NCBI RefSeq assembly: GCF_022788695.1
Contig: NZ_CP085154.1
Coordinates: 1,364,001 to 1,428,000, forward strand
From: Pseudosulfitobacter sp. DSM 107133
Lineage (GTDB): Bacteria > Pseudomonadota > Alphaproteobacteria > Rhodobacterales > Rhodobacteraceae
Length of the DNA: 64,000 nucleotides
Direction of reading: 5' to 3'
How positions within the stretch are numbered: the first letter of the stretch is position 1; every line of letters begins with the position of its first letter. The notes below the pieces were generated by a model. The model did no database searches, was not told where the DNA came from, and saw only the letters and a program-made list of their open reading frames with translations. Positions 18,588 to 26,536 of the stretch are shown here, piece after piece. The position numbers and the translations under genes are program-made.

Positions 18588-18766
18588 GTTATTGTTCCCC
18601 CGTCAGCGACCTTGGCCGAGGTCACTGACGGGACGGTGTATGGCGTCAGAGCCTTGTGGCCCAAGTTGAACTGGGACCACGTTTGCTAGCGAGCCAGCAC
18701 TGTCTCTCTTCATCCATCTCGAACAGTTGCTTGTGGCCAGCTTGGACCACGGATCAGAAGGAAGAG
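18588..18766 (+). ncRNA. Predicted IS110 bridge RNA (ends approximate)
   Basis: IS110 recombinases use a bridge RNA with a target-binding and a donor-binding loop. Here a 5' stem-loop at 18599-18632 (8 bp plus 5 bp) is followed by two loops. The first has left guide CAGAGCCT (18647-18654), hairpin 18656-18680 and right guide TTTGCTAG (18682-18689). The second has left guide ACAGTTGCT (18723-18731), hairpin 18733-18750 and right guide CAGAAG (18755-18760). The first pair matches the flanking host DNA with one mismatch. The second pair matches the element's right and left ends exactly. The length of about 178 nt is close to that of the characterised IS621 RNA. This is a prediction from sequence only. 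Confidence 0.72.
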
Positions 18767-18769
18767 AAC

Positions 18770-19729
18770 ATGAACAGGATAACACGAGACGCAATCCTTG
18801 GCATAGATGTCAGCCGCGATTGGCTGGACATTCATTGCCTGCCAAGCAATCAGAGACTTCGATTGCCCAATTCCGAGGACGGGCATGCGCGCGTGGGCGC
18901 CCTGGCAAAGTCAGCCTGTGCGCTGGTTTGTTTTGAGGCCACAGGGGGGCAGGAATGGCGTCTGTGGTCGGCCCTCGACGTTGCAGGGGTCGCGACCAGG
19001 CAACTGCCGCCCGCGCAAATCAAAGCCTTTGCCGCCAGCCGGGGCACGCGGGCGAAAACGGATAGGATCGACGCGGAGCTTATCGCGCGGTTCATGGCCT
19101 TTCGGCCTGATGCAGGGCGGACCTTGCCGCATGAAAAGATACGTCTTCTCAGGGCTTTGGTGTCCAAGCGTGGTCAGCTCGTCGAAACACGCAAACGGCT
19201 TTTGGCGCAAATCAAGGCGCATGCGAAACTGGGTTCGGATGATCTGTTCGACGTCATGGATGGTGACCTGAAAGACCTACTGGATCGCCAGATTGCAGGA
19301 CTTGAGGTCCGGATCGAACAGATCATCGCCTCAGAGGAAGGCCTTGCCACGACTGCTGCCATCTTGCGTTCAGTTCCCGGCATTGGCCCGGTCGCCAGCA
19401 CGATGTTGATCGCTGAAATGCCGGAACTCGGCCAGATCACGGGCGAACAAGCCGCCGCGCTGACAGGCCTTGCGCCCATTGCCCATGACAGCGGCGCGAT
19501 GCGGGGCAAGCGCGCTATCGGAGGCGGCCGGCGCCCGCTGCGACACGTTATGTTCCAGGCGGCGCTCGTCGCCAGTCACCACAATCCCGTCCTGAAGCCG
19601 TTCGCAGACCGCCTTCGCGAAGCCGGAAAACCACACAAAGTGATAATCACCGCCGTCGCAAGAAAGCTTGTGACAATCGTGAACGCCCTTTGCAAAAGTC
19701 GGCAGAAATGGACTACTCAACTCGCTTGA
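18770..19729 (+). CDS. IS110-family transposase (DEDD/serine recombinase)
   Basis: The 319-residue recombinase has the N-terminal RuvC-like DEDD domain: ILGIDVSRDWLDIH gives the first Asp, CFEATGGQEWRLW the Glu, and KTDRIDAELIARF the later acidic pair. The C-terminal Transposase_20 domain contains VPGIGPVASTMLIAEMPEL. The serine-containing APIAHDSGAMRGKRAIGGGRRPLRH supplies the catalytic Ser. All key residues are present, with no frameshift. The start at 18770 has AAGGAAGAG upstream. The stop TGA lies inside a TTGAGA hexamer that could become a -35 element when the element circularises. Confidence 0.95.
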   Translation: MNRITRDAILGIDVSRDWLDIHCLPSNQRLRLPNSEDGHARVGALAKSACALVCFEATGGQEWRLWSALDVAGVATRQLPPAQIKAFAASRGTRAKTDRIDAELIARFMAFRPDAGRTLPHEKIRLLRALVSKRGQLVETRKRLLAQIKAHAKLGSDDLFDVMDGDLKDLLDRQIAGLEVRIEQIIASEEGLATTAAILRSVPGIGPVASTMLIAEMPELGQITGEQAAALTGLAPIAHDSGAMRGKRAIGGGRRPLRHVMFQAALVASHHNPVLKPFADRLREAGKPHKVIITAVARKLVTIVNALCKSRQKWTTQLA

Positions 19730-19743
19730 GAAATACAGTTGCT

Positions 19744-20039
19744 AGCAAAACGAGGGCTGCAATGATTGATGCAAAACGCATGGGTATTCCTGAACAAACA
19801 CGCGCGGTTTTGTAAGCTGACTGGGGTGATAGTAGGGCAGCGGGTGATCTTTTTGTGCGCATGTGGATGGCTGCCCTTGAACTCGCCGCCCTGCCTGTCA
19901 AACGCGCACATCCGCATCCAAACCTGTGCGCAAAGGCCACGCCGCATGCGCAAAGCGCATTCTCTCTGGTCCCTCGGCGCTGTTCCCGTTAGAGGGGGCG
20001 TTTAACATTGGCGACATATTCGCAGCGTACAGGACACCC
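19744..20039. other. Intergenic region between the IS110 element and the SulP gene
   Basis: About 296 bases of host DNA. It begins with the right half of the predicted IS110 target (AGCAAAACG). Short open frames exist on both strands but none resembles a known protein or has a good ribosome-binding site. TGCGCAT/ATGCGCA-type words recur but form no clear element. It probably holds the SulP promoter, which I cannot place. Confidence 0.4.
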
Positions 20040-21662
20040 ATGGCTTTGATCTCGAACCTCATCCACACCCGTTTCGGCGACTTTCGTGTGGCGCCCGGCG
20101 ACACCCAGTTGGACGCCCGTCAGTGGAAGACCGAAATTCTGTCAGGACTGACCGTCGCGCTGGCGCTGGTGCCCGAGGCTGTGGCCTTTGCCTTTGTCGC
20201 CGGTGTGAACCCGCTGGTGGGGCTTTATGCGGCCTTTCTGGTGGGGCTGATCACGGCGATCATGGGCGGGCGTCCGGGGATGATCTCGGGGGCCACGGGG
20301 GCTTTGGCGGTGGTGATGGTGGCACTGGTGGCACAGCACGGGGTTGAATACCTGTTCGCCACAGTGGTGCTGATGGGGCTGTTGCAGATCTTTGCCGGTG
20401 CGATGCAATGGGGCAAGTTCATGCGGCTGGTGCCGCATCCGGTCATGCTGGGCTTTGTCAACGGGCTGGCGATCGTGATCTTCCTCGCGCAGATGAGCCA
20501 GTTCAAAGTTCCGGGCACAATGGTTGATACCGGTCACGGGGTCAGCGGCGGTGAATGGCTGTCGGGCCAACCGCTGATGATCATGCTGGCGCTGGTGGCA
20601 GCGACGATGGCGATCATCTGGATCACCCCGCGCCTGACGCGGGCGATCCCTGCGCCCTTGGCCGGCATCGGGATTGTGGCGGCAGTGGTCATCGGCTTTG
20701 GTCTGGACGTGCCGCGGGTGGGCGATCTGGCCAGCATCGCGGGCGGTTTCCCCGCATTCCACATTCCGATGGTGCCCCTGAACTGGGAAACCTTTGAAAT
20801 CATCCTGCCCTACGCGGTCATTCTGGCGGCCATTGGTCTGATCGAAAGCCTTCTGACGCTGAACCTTGTGGGCGACATGACCGGCCAGCGCGGAGGTGCC
20901 AGCCAGGAATGTATCGCGCAGGGTGTTGCCAACACGGTCACCGGCTTTTTCGGCGGCATGGGCGGCTGTGCAATGATCGGTCAGTCGATGATTAACGTCA
21001 AATCCGGCGGACGCACGCGGGTCGCGGGGATTACCGCGGCGCTGTTCCTGCTGGCCTTTATCCTTGTCGGGTCGAGCCTGATCGAACAGATCCCGCTGGC
21101 CGCACTTGTGGGCGTGATGTTCATGGTGGTGATCGGGACCTTTGCGTGGAACTCCTTGATGATCATGCGAAAGGTGCCCTTGATGGATGCCTTTGTGATC
21201 GTTCTGGTCACGGTTGTGACGGTGATGGAAGACCTTGCCGTGGCGGTGGTTGTTGGCGTGATCGTCAGCGCGCTGGCCTATGCGTGGAACAACGCGCGCC
21301 GCATCCATGCGCAGATCGAAAATGCCCAGGATGGGTCCAAGATCTATAAGGTGCAGGGCCCGCTGTTTTTTGGCTCGACTGACGGGTTCATGGAGATGTT
21401 CGAGGTGGAAACCGATCCGCTGAGCGTGACTGTGGACTTTGCCGACAGTCGTGTGGTCGACCAGTCGGCCTTGCAGGCGATTGAAACGCTGGCCGGAAAA
21501 TACGAAGAACTGGGCAAGCGCATTCAACTGCGTCACCTGTCGCGCGATTGCCATGCGTTGCTGTCCAAGGCGGGGCATCTGGTGATCGACAGTGACGATG
21601 ACCCTGATTACGCGGTGGCCGCCAACTATGGTGTTCGCACGGGTATTCTGGGCGGTCACTGA
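20040..21662 (+). CDS. SulP family anion transporter with STAS domain
   Basis: Inner-membrane carrier of the SLC26/SulP family, which moves sulfate, bicarbonate or other anions. The 540-residue protein opens its membrane part with WKTEILSGLTVALALVPEAVAFAFVAGVNPL, the family signature, and has about 10-12 helices. FGGMGGCAMIGQSMINVKSGGRTR is the conserved SulP segment. The C-terminal STAS domain (about residues 440-530) contains VTVDFADSRVVDQSALQAIE. No carbonic-anhydrase gene is adjacent, so sulfate versus bicarbonate cannot be decided. Confidence 0.92.
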   Translation: MALISNLIHTRFGDFRVAPGDTQLDARQWKTEILSGLTVALALVPEAVAFAFVAGVNPLVGLYAAFLVGLITAIMGGRPGMISGATGALAVVMVALVAQHGVEYLFATVVLMGLLQIFAGAMQWGKFMRLVPHPVMLGFVNGLAIVIFLAQMSQFKVPGTMVDTGHGVSGGEWLSGQPLMIMLALVAATMAIIWITPRLTRAIPAPLAGIGIVAAVVIGFGLDVPRVGDLASIAGGFPAFHIPMVPLNWETFEIILPYAVILAAIGLIESLLTLNLVGDMTGQRGGASQECIAQGVANTVTGFFGGMGGCAMIGQSMINVKSGGRTRVAGITAALFLLAFILVGSSLIEQIPLAALVGVMFMVVIGTFAWNSLMIMRKVPLMDAFVIVLVTVVTVMEDLAVAVVVGVIVSALAYAWNNARRIHAQIENAQDGSKIYKVQGPLFFGSTDGFMEMFEVETDPLSVTVDFADSRVVDQSALQAIETLAGKYEELGKRIQLRHLSRDCHALLSKAGHLVIDSDDDPDYAVAANYGVRTGILGGH

Positions 21663-21677
21663 GGGTTGAAGCCGGTC

Positions 21678-21740
21678 AGGGGGCTGTCTGCCCCCCGGCG
21701 CAAGCGCCGTCCCCCGAGGATATTGGAAGCCAAAAGAATG
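21678..21740. repeat. GC-rich intergenic repeat, copy B
   Basis: Contains GGGGGCTGTCTGCCCCCC, GGCGC/GCGCC, TCCCCCGAGGATATT and GCCAAAAGAA. Nearly identical to copy C at 29804 over 45 bases. Located between the SulP and MFS genes. Confidence 0.8.
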
Positions 21741-21802
21741 GGTTTGCAGCATTTGGGGCCGCGCTGGGCTCTTCAATTCATCACAATCAGGACGTCGGTA
21801 GA

Positions 21803-23017
21803 ATGACCTCTGTTGCCGTGCCGCGCGCGCGTATCCTGCTGTACGCGCTGATGACGTCGCTGACGGCCATCAGCATCGACGCGATTCTGCCCGGTTTGCG
21901 GTTCATCGAGGCCGAGCTGGGCAGCGCGCCGCCGCTGTCGTCACAGCATGTGATCGTTGTGTTTGTGTTCGGCATGGTGTTCGGCGAACTGGTGATCGGC
22001 CCCGCGTCGGATGCCATCGGGCGCAAGGCGGCCTTGTTGTCCGGCCTTTCCATATACGTTCTGGGCACCGTGATTGCACTGATGGCCGGTTCGTTGGAAA
22101 TGGTGCTGCTGGGCCGGTTCTTGCAGGGCTTTGGTGTTTCTGGCCCAAAGATCGCCACACGCGCGATCATTCGCGACCAGCTTGCGGGCAATGACATGGC
22201 ACGGGTGATGTCGTTCATGTTCACGCTGATCATCCTTGTGCCCATGCTGGCGCCTGCGCTTGGGCTGGGGGTGATCGCGCTGGCCGGTTGGCGCGGGATC
22301 TTTGTGCTGTTTCTGGCGATGGCCCTTGCGCTTGGCTGTTGGTTTGCGTTGCGCCATCCCGAGACCTTGCCCCGAGACCAGCGCATTCCCTTTCGGCCGG
22401 GGGCGTTCTGGCGCAACGCCCTGCGCATTCTGGCGAACCGGCGTGTGGGGCTTTTGATTGCGGCGACCGGCCTGATTTTCGGGGCGCAGCTGGTCTATCT
22501 CGGCACGGCCGCCGATCTGTTTCTGTCCCTTTACGGTATCACCGAGACCTTTCCGTTTTACTTTGCCGCACTGGCCTCGGGTATTGGGCTTGCCTCCTAT
22601 CTGAACGGCCGCCTCGTCGGGCATTTCGGTACGGATGTGATGGCGCGTGCGGGGCTGTGGGGGATGTGTGTGGCAAGTGCACTGATGCTGGGGGCGGCGT
22701 TGGTGTGGCATGGGCAGCCGCCGCTGGCGCTGTTCATGGCCCTTGGCTTTGCGGTGTTCGCGGCGATGGGCATTCTGTTCGGCAACCTGAATGCGATGGC
22801 GATGCGTTCGCTGGGGCAGCTTGCCGGAATTGGCGCATCGTTGATTGCGTCGGGGTCAAGTCTGGTTGCAACCCTGTTTGCCAGCGTGGCAGGGGCGTTT
22901 TACGACGGAACGGCGACGGCGCTTGCAGCGGGATTTCTGGTGGCCGGGATCGGAGCGACAGGCCTTTCGATATACGCCCTGCGTGGGCAGGTAAGCGAAA
23001 TCAGCGCCGTCCGTTAG
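21803..23017 (+). CDS. Bcr/CflA family multidrug efflux MFS transporter
   Basis: Twelve-helix drug:proton antiporter of the major facilitator superfamily. The 404-residue protein opens LLYALMTSLTAISIDAILPGL, where SxDxxLPxL is the Bcr/CflA helix 1 motif. The loop 2-3 motif reads GPASDAIGRKAALLSGL. LLGRFLQGFGVSGPKIATRAIIRD (motif C region) is also family-typical. The gene stands alone with no adjacent regulator, so the drug or metabolite exported is unknown. Confidence 0.92.
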   Translation: MTSVAVPRARILLYALMTSLTAISIDAILPGLRFIEAELGSAPPLSSQHVIVVFVFGMVFGELVIGPASDAIGRKAALLSGLSIYVLGTVIALMAGSLEMVLLGRFLQGFGVSGPKIATRAIIRDQLAGNDMARVMSFMFTLIILVPMLAPALGLGVIALAGWRGIFVLFLAMALALGCWFALRHPETLPRDQRIPFRPGAFWRNALRILANRRVGLLIAATGLIFGAQLVYLGTAADLFLSLYGITETFPFYFAALASGIGLASYLNGRLVGHFGTDVMARAGLWGMCVASALMLGAALVWHGQPPLALFMALGFAVFAAMGILFGNLNAMAMRSLGQLAGIGASLIASGSSLVATLFASVAGAFYDGTATALAAGFLVAGIGATGLSIYALRGQVSEISAVR

Positions 23018-23025
23018 ATCCAGAC

Positions 23026-23346
23026 CTAGCCACAATCGGTTATGTTCTCGGCCTTGAGCCAGCCATATGTGCCGCTCTGCCAGATATCGGTCTGGTTGAT
23101 ATCATGACGGACCCAGACCCAGCCGTCCGCCTTGGCGGGGGCCAGATCGGCTTGGGGGTAGAGCACGATATCGCCCAGCGGAATGTCGTGCAGGTTTTGT
23201 GCGGTGTCTTCAGGGTTGGCATACATGGAGACCGATTGTGCCCCTTTGTCACCTGAAACAACCGAACAGCCAATGCTTGCCTGCGCCGGAGCGGTGAAAG
23301 CGAGCAGCGCACAGGCGGTTGTCGCGCAGATAAGAGAACGGATCAT
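23026..23346 (-). CDS. Small secreted SH3-like protein
   Basis: A 106-residue precursor with a signal peptide (MIRSLICATTACALLAFTAPAQA) and a mature part of about 83 residues carrying two cysteines, near each end. The pattern LHDIPLGDIVLY, DGWVWVRHDINQTDIWQSGTYGWLKAENI is typical of bacterial SH3 domains, in which the Trp-rich strands and GWL close the barrel. It probably sits in the periplasm. Its partner, peptidoglycan or otherwise, is unknown. It converges with the MFS gene. Confidence 0.8.
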   Translation of the reverse strand: MIRSLICATTACALLAFTAPAQASIGCSVVSGDKGAQSVSMYANPEDTAQNLHDIPLGDIVLYPQADLAPAKADGWVWVRHDINQTDIWQSGTYGWLKAENITDCG

Positions 23347-23405
23347 GGCAGGAACCTTCTGCTAAGGGGACAGGCGTATGGCAGGTGCGCGATTGCGCAG
23401 TGGTG

Positions 23406-24011
23406 TCAATCGTCGGGGCGGATCAGCTCGAACAGATCCTTGACGACAGTATAGTCGCGATACCCGAGGCGCGACAGCGGCTGATAGGTGGTGATGTCGA
23501 AACGCCCGTCCACGATGGTGTCGTCGCGCATGTGCACGCCGGTGACTTCGCCAAAGACCACATAGTTCGACGCGCCCTCGATCTGAACGATCTGGGTGAC
23601 CTTGCATTCCAGTGCCGCCGGGGCACCGCCGACGCGGGGGCAGTCGATGGTTTCGCAGCGTTCGGCAGTGATGCCGGCCTTGGCAAATTCGTCGGTGCCT
23701 TTGGGGTAGGTGGCCGACGAGGCATTCATCGCATCACGCGCCGCAGATTCGACGATGTTGACGCAGAACACACCGGTTTCACGGATGTTGGCGACGCTGT
23801 CCTTGGTGTTGTCCTGATCGTCCTTGACCCCGGTCGAGGCGAACATGACCTGCGGCGGCACATAGGCGACGCCGTTGAAAAAGGAATAGGGGGCCAGATT
23901 GGGCACGCCGGCCGCGTCCTGTGTCGAAATCCAGCCGATGGGGCGGGGCGTGACAATGGCATTGAACGGATTGTGCGGCAGGGGGTGTCCATCGGCGGGG
24001 CGGTAAAACAT
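23406..24011 (-). CDS. Flavin reductase-like FMN-binding protein
   Basis: A 201-residue split-barrel flavoprotein. The FMN-binding region NAIVTPRPIGWISTQDAAGVPNLAPYSFFN is the signature of this flavin-reductase-like subgroup. FCVNIVES and VVFGEVTGVHM also fit. Such proteins reduce FMN or act as stand-alone oxidoreductases in aromatic or sulfonate metabolism. No oxygenase partner is adjacent, so the physiological role is open. Confidence 0.88.
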   Translation of the reverse strand: MFYRPADGHPLPHNPFNAIVTPRPIGWISTQDAAGVPNLAPYSFFNGVAYVPPQVMFASTGVKDDQDNTKDSVANIRETGVFCVNIVESAARDAMNASSATYPKGTDEFAKAGITAERCETIDCPRVGGAPAALECKVTQIVQIEGASNYVVFGEVTGVHMRDDTIVDGRFDITTYQPLSRLGYRDYTVVKDLFELIRPDD

Positions 24012-24101
24012 GCATCGGGCCTTTCAGTTCGGTTTGGCAAAGGCTTAGCTGCATGATAGGGCAAAAGCCAGCCGGAACCAGCCGAGTAAGACCTGCCACT
24101 G

Positions 24102-24596
24102 ATGTACGCCCTGATGCCCGAGACACGCGACGACTGGTGGGAGGTCGAAGCCTTGTACGACCTTTGCTTTGCGCCGGGCCGCGAGGCGCTGTCGTCTTAC
24201 CGGTTGCGCGATGGCATTCCGCCGGTCAGCGGGCTCAGCCATGTGGCGCGCGACCGCGACGGTATCCTGGGCGGGGCGATCCGCTATTGGCCGGTGCGGG
24301 TGGACGGGGTGCAGGTGCTGTTGCTGGGTCCGGTTGCAGTACACCCGACACGGCAGGGCGAGGGGCTGGGCGGACAGTTGATGCATGTGTCATTGCAAGT
24401 GGCACACGAGCAGGGATGGGAGCGGGTGATGCTGGTGGGCGATGCACCCTATTACCAACGGTTCGGCTTTACCCGACTTGACGATGTGGTGATGCCGCCC
24501 CCGACCAACCCCGAACGGGTTCTGGGCCGTGCGCTGGTTGCGGGTGCGTGGGACGGCGTGCAGGGAAATGTGACGCGCTGGGATGTCGCTGGCTGA
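24102..24596 (+). CDS. GNAT acetyltransferase, YhbS-like
   Basis: A 164-residue acetyltransferase. The acetyl-CoA site is LLGPVAVHPTRQGEGLGGQLM (V-x-P-x-x-Q-G-x-G-x-G), with the late GDAPYYQRFGF motif characteristic of YhbS/predicted-acetyltransferase members. The substrate is unknown. It diverges from the flavin reductase gene and is followed after about 60 bp by an EcsC gene on the same strand. Confidence 0.87.
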   Translation: MYALMPETRDDWWEVEALYDLCFAPGREALSSYRLRDGIPPVSGLSHVARDRDGILGGAIRYWPVRVDGVQVLLLGPVAVHPTRQGEGLGGQLMHVSLQVAHEQGWERVMLVGDAPYYQRFGFTRLDDVVMPPPTNPERVLGRALVAGAWDGVQGNVTRWDVAG

Positions 24597-24655
24597 TCGG
24601 CCCGTATTGAATTTTGCGCCGACCGTCCCGATCTATCAGTTCAGGAGGACTGCAC

Positions 24656-25438
24656 ATGAGCGAAGTGACCTTTCCCGAACATACCGGACTGGCCCAGTTG
24701 GATCTGGATGCGGAACTGGACCGGCTTGCGCATCGGTATCGTGCGGCAAGCGGGTTGGGTATTGATCTGCTGAACGCCATCGGCGCACGGGCGGACGGGT
24801 TGTTGGGGCGCTTGCCCGGCGATGTGCGCCAGCGTCTGGAAGGGGCCACCGTCATGGCGCTGACGCAGGCGATGAAGGTGGCGAGCGGCTCGCGCAGGAT
24901 GGTCAAGGATCAATCCTCTTGGGTGAACCGCACGGTCAGTGCGGCCATGGGGGCTGCGGGTGGCTTTGGCGGCTTGCCCACGGCGCTGGCCGAACTGCCG
25001 GTGACCACCACATTGCTGTTGCGGGTGATCGAGGGCGAGGCGCACAAGCTGGGCTTTGACACCACCTCAGAAAACGTGCGGTTTGATTGCGTGCAGGTCT
25101 TTGCCGCCGCCGGGCCGCTGGCCGAGGACGACAGCGCCGACATTGCGTTCCTGTCCGCGCGGGTGGCGCTGAGCGGCGCGGCGATGCAGGCGCTGGTGGC
25201 GCGGGTTGCGCCCAAGCTGGCCGTGGTGCTGGGGCAAAAGCTGGCAGCGCAGACCGTGCCGGTGCTGGGCGCTGTGGCGGGGGCTGCGGTGAACTATGCC
25301 TATACCAGCTATTACGCCGAGATGGCGCATATCCATTTCTCGCTGCGCAAGCTGGCGATTGATGCGGATACCCCGCGCGAGGTGCTGGTGAGCAAGCTGA
25401 AAGAGCGGCTTGAGCGGGGCAAAGGGATCAAGGTCTGA
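24656..25438 (+). CDS. EcsC family protein
   Basis: A 260-residue protein with the EcsC layout: a charged N-terminal helical region, then alanine/glycine-rich segments MGAAGGFGGLPTALAELPVTTTLLLRVIEGEA. The C-terminal VLGAVAGAAVNYAYTSYYAEMAHIHFSLRKLA is also typical. AGGAGG is well placed before the ATG at 24656. EcsC domains occur in B. subtilis EcsC, linked to an ABC transporter, but no such transporter is adjacent here. The molecular function is unknown. Confidence 0.88.
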   Translation: MSEVTFPEHTGLAQLDLDAELDRLAHRYRAASGLGIDLLNAIGARADGLLGRLPGDVRQRLEGATVMALTQAMKVASGSRRMVKDQSSWVNRTVSAAMGAAGGFGGLPTALAELPVTTTLLLRVIEGEAHKLGFDTTSENVRFDCVQVFAAAGPLAEDDSADIAFLSARVALSGAAMQALVARVAPKLAVVLGQKLAAQTVPVLGAVAGAAVNYAYTSYYAEMAHIHFSLRKLAIDADTPREVLVSKLKERLERGKGIKV

Positions 25439-25441
25439 CGT

Positions 25442-26536
25442 TCACGGCAAATGGTGGCCGATAGACGACTGCGCCACCGAGGTTGCCTTGAGCACGGCAA
25501 AGCAGTTCATGCCCACTTGCAGGCCCAGATCACGGGCCGAGCGGGCGGTGATGCGCGCCAGCAAGCTGTCTCCGGCGGCGTCCAGAGCAATGGCAGCCCC
25601 CGGGCCGTCGCCCATTTGCACCGCTGTAACGGTCACCGGCAGGATGTTCACCGAACTTAGCCCCATGGGCCGGTCGCGCGCGACAATCACGTCGCCGGCA
25701 CGGATGCGCACGCGAATGCTGTCGCCCACATGGGCCTGCACACCGGGCAGATAGATATCGCCCGCCGCGATACGCAATGTTGTCAGCCCGTCATCGGCGT
25801 GATGCGTTACCGTGGCGTCAATGACCGCCCCCGCCTCGCGTACGCCCAGCAACGGGACCAGCGCAGGGTCGGACAGCAATGCGCGGATCGGCCCTGCCGC
25901 GCGGACCGCGCCATCAGACAACAGCACCAGCGTATCGGCCAGCCGCGCGATCTCGTCCAGCGCGTGCGAGACATAGAGGATAGGCAGGCTGTAAGCGGTC
26001 TTGAGCCGTTCCAGATAGGGCAGAATATCGGCTTTGCGGGCTTCGTCCAATGCGGCCAGTGGCTCGTCCATCAGCAGCATGTCAGGCCGTGACAGCAGGG
26101 CGCGGCCAATGGCGACACGTTGGGTTTCACCACCCGACAGATGGCGCGGGCGGCGGTCCAGCAGCGGGGCAATGCCCAGCAGGTCGATCACATCATCGCG
26201 TGACATCGCAGTGGCGCCAGTGGGTGCATAGCGGGTGCCGTAGTCAAGGTTGGCCGCGACATTGAGATGCGGGAAAAGCCGTGCGTCCTGAAAGACATAA
26301 CCTAACCGACGCTGGTGCGGTGGCAGGCAGGTGCCAGCCGCGCGGTCCAGCAACACGCGCTCGTTTAGGGTGATCCGGCCGGCATCGGGGCGCAGCAATC
26401 CGGCCACGGCGTTCACCAGCGTTGTTTTGCCCGCGCCTGACCGTCCGAACAGGGCCGTGACGCCCGCGGGGGCCTGAAAGGCTGTGTTCAGGGTGAAGCC
26501 TTCAAAGCGGTGGCGGATATCGACGCTCAGGCTCAT
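25442..26536 (-). CDS. modC: Molybdate ABC transporter ATP-binding protein
   Basis: Hydrolyses ATP to drive molybdate uptake through ModB. The 364-residue protein has Walker A GRSGAGKTT, signature LSGGETQRVAIGRALL, Walker B LLMDEPLAALD and a switch His in YVSHALDE. The C-terminal part (about residues 285-350) is a TOBE/Mop-type oxyanion-binding domain (SVNILPVTVTAVQM, DSLLARITARSARDLGL), which is usual for ModC. The start at 26536 (MSLSVDIRHRF) fits the family, and it overlaps the modB stop by 4 bp. Confidence 0.95.
   Translation of the reverse strand: MSLSVDIRHRFEGFTLNTAFQAPAGVTALFGRSGAGKTTLVNAVAGLLRPDAGRITLNERVLLDRAAGTCLPPHQRRLGYVFQDARLFPHLNVAANLDYGTRYAPTGATAMSRDDVIDLLGIAPLLDRRPRHLSGGETQRVAIGRALLSRPDMLLMDEPLAALDEARKADILPYLERLKTAYSLPILYVSHALDEIARLADTLVLLSDGAVRAAGPIRALLSDPALVPLLGVREAGAVIDATVTHHADDGLTTLRIAAGDIYLPGVQAHVGDSIRVRIRAGDVIVARDRPMGLSSVNILPVTVTAVQMGDGPGAAIALDAAGDSLLARITARSARDLGLQVGMNCFAVLKATSVAQSSIGHHLP

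Larger units (their letters stand above)
18570..19741 (+). mobile_element. IS110-family insertion sequence, about 1172 bp, CT core
   Basis: The boundaries are deduced from the guide sequences of the predicted bridge RNA. A CT core occurs at the left end (18570-18571) and again at the right end (19742-19743). The left end continues TCTGTATC and the right end is ACAGTTG before the core. The joined empty site would read CAGACC-CT-AGCAAAACG. There are no classical terminal inverted repeats or longer target duplications, as expected for IS110 elements. The single transposase gene is intact, so the copy may be active. Confidence 0.75.

Noticed and set aside
18681..19746. TTGCTAGC at both sides of the transposase gene as terminal or subterminal repeats of the IS
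   Set aside because: GCTAGC is its own reverse complement, so the match appears as both direct and inverted repeat. The left copy is better explained as the right target guide of the bridge RNA, and the right copy as the target DNA it recognises. An element bounded by these would be too short to hold the RNA.
20142..21776. Minus-strand frame of 544 codons opposite the SulP gene
   Set aside because: His/Asp/Gln-rich translation with no domain. The plus strand codes a clear SulP transporter with STAS domain.
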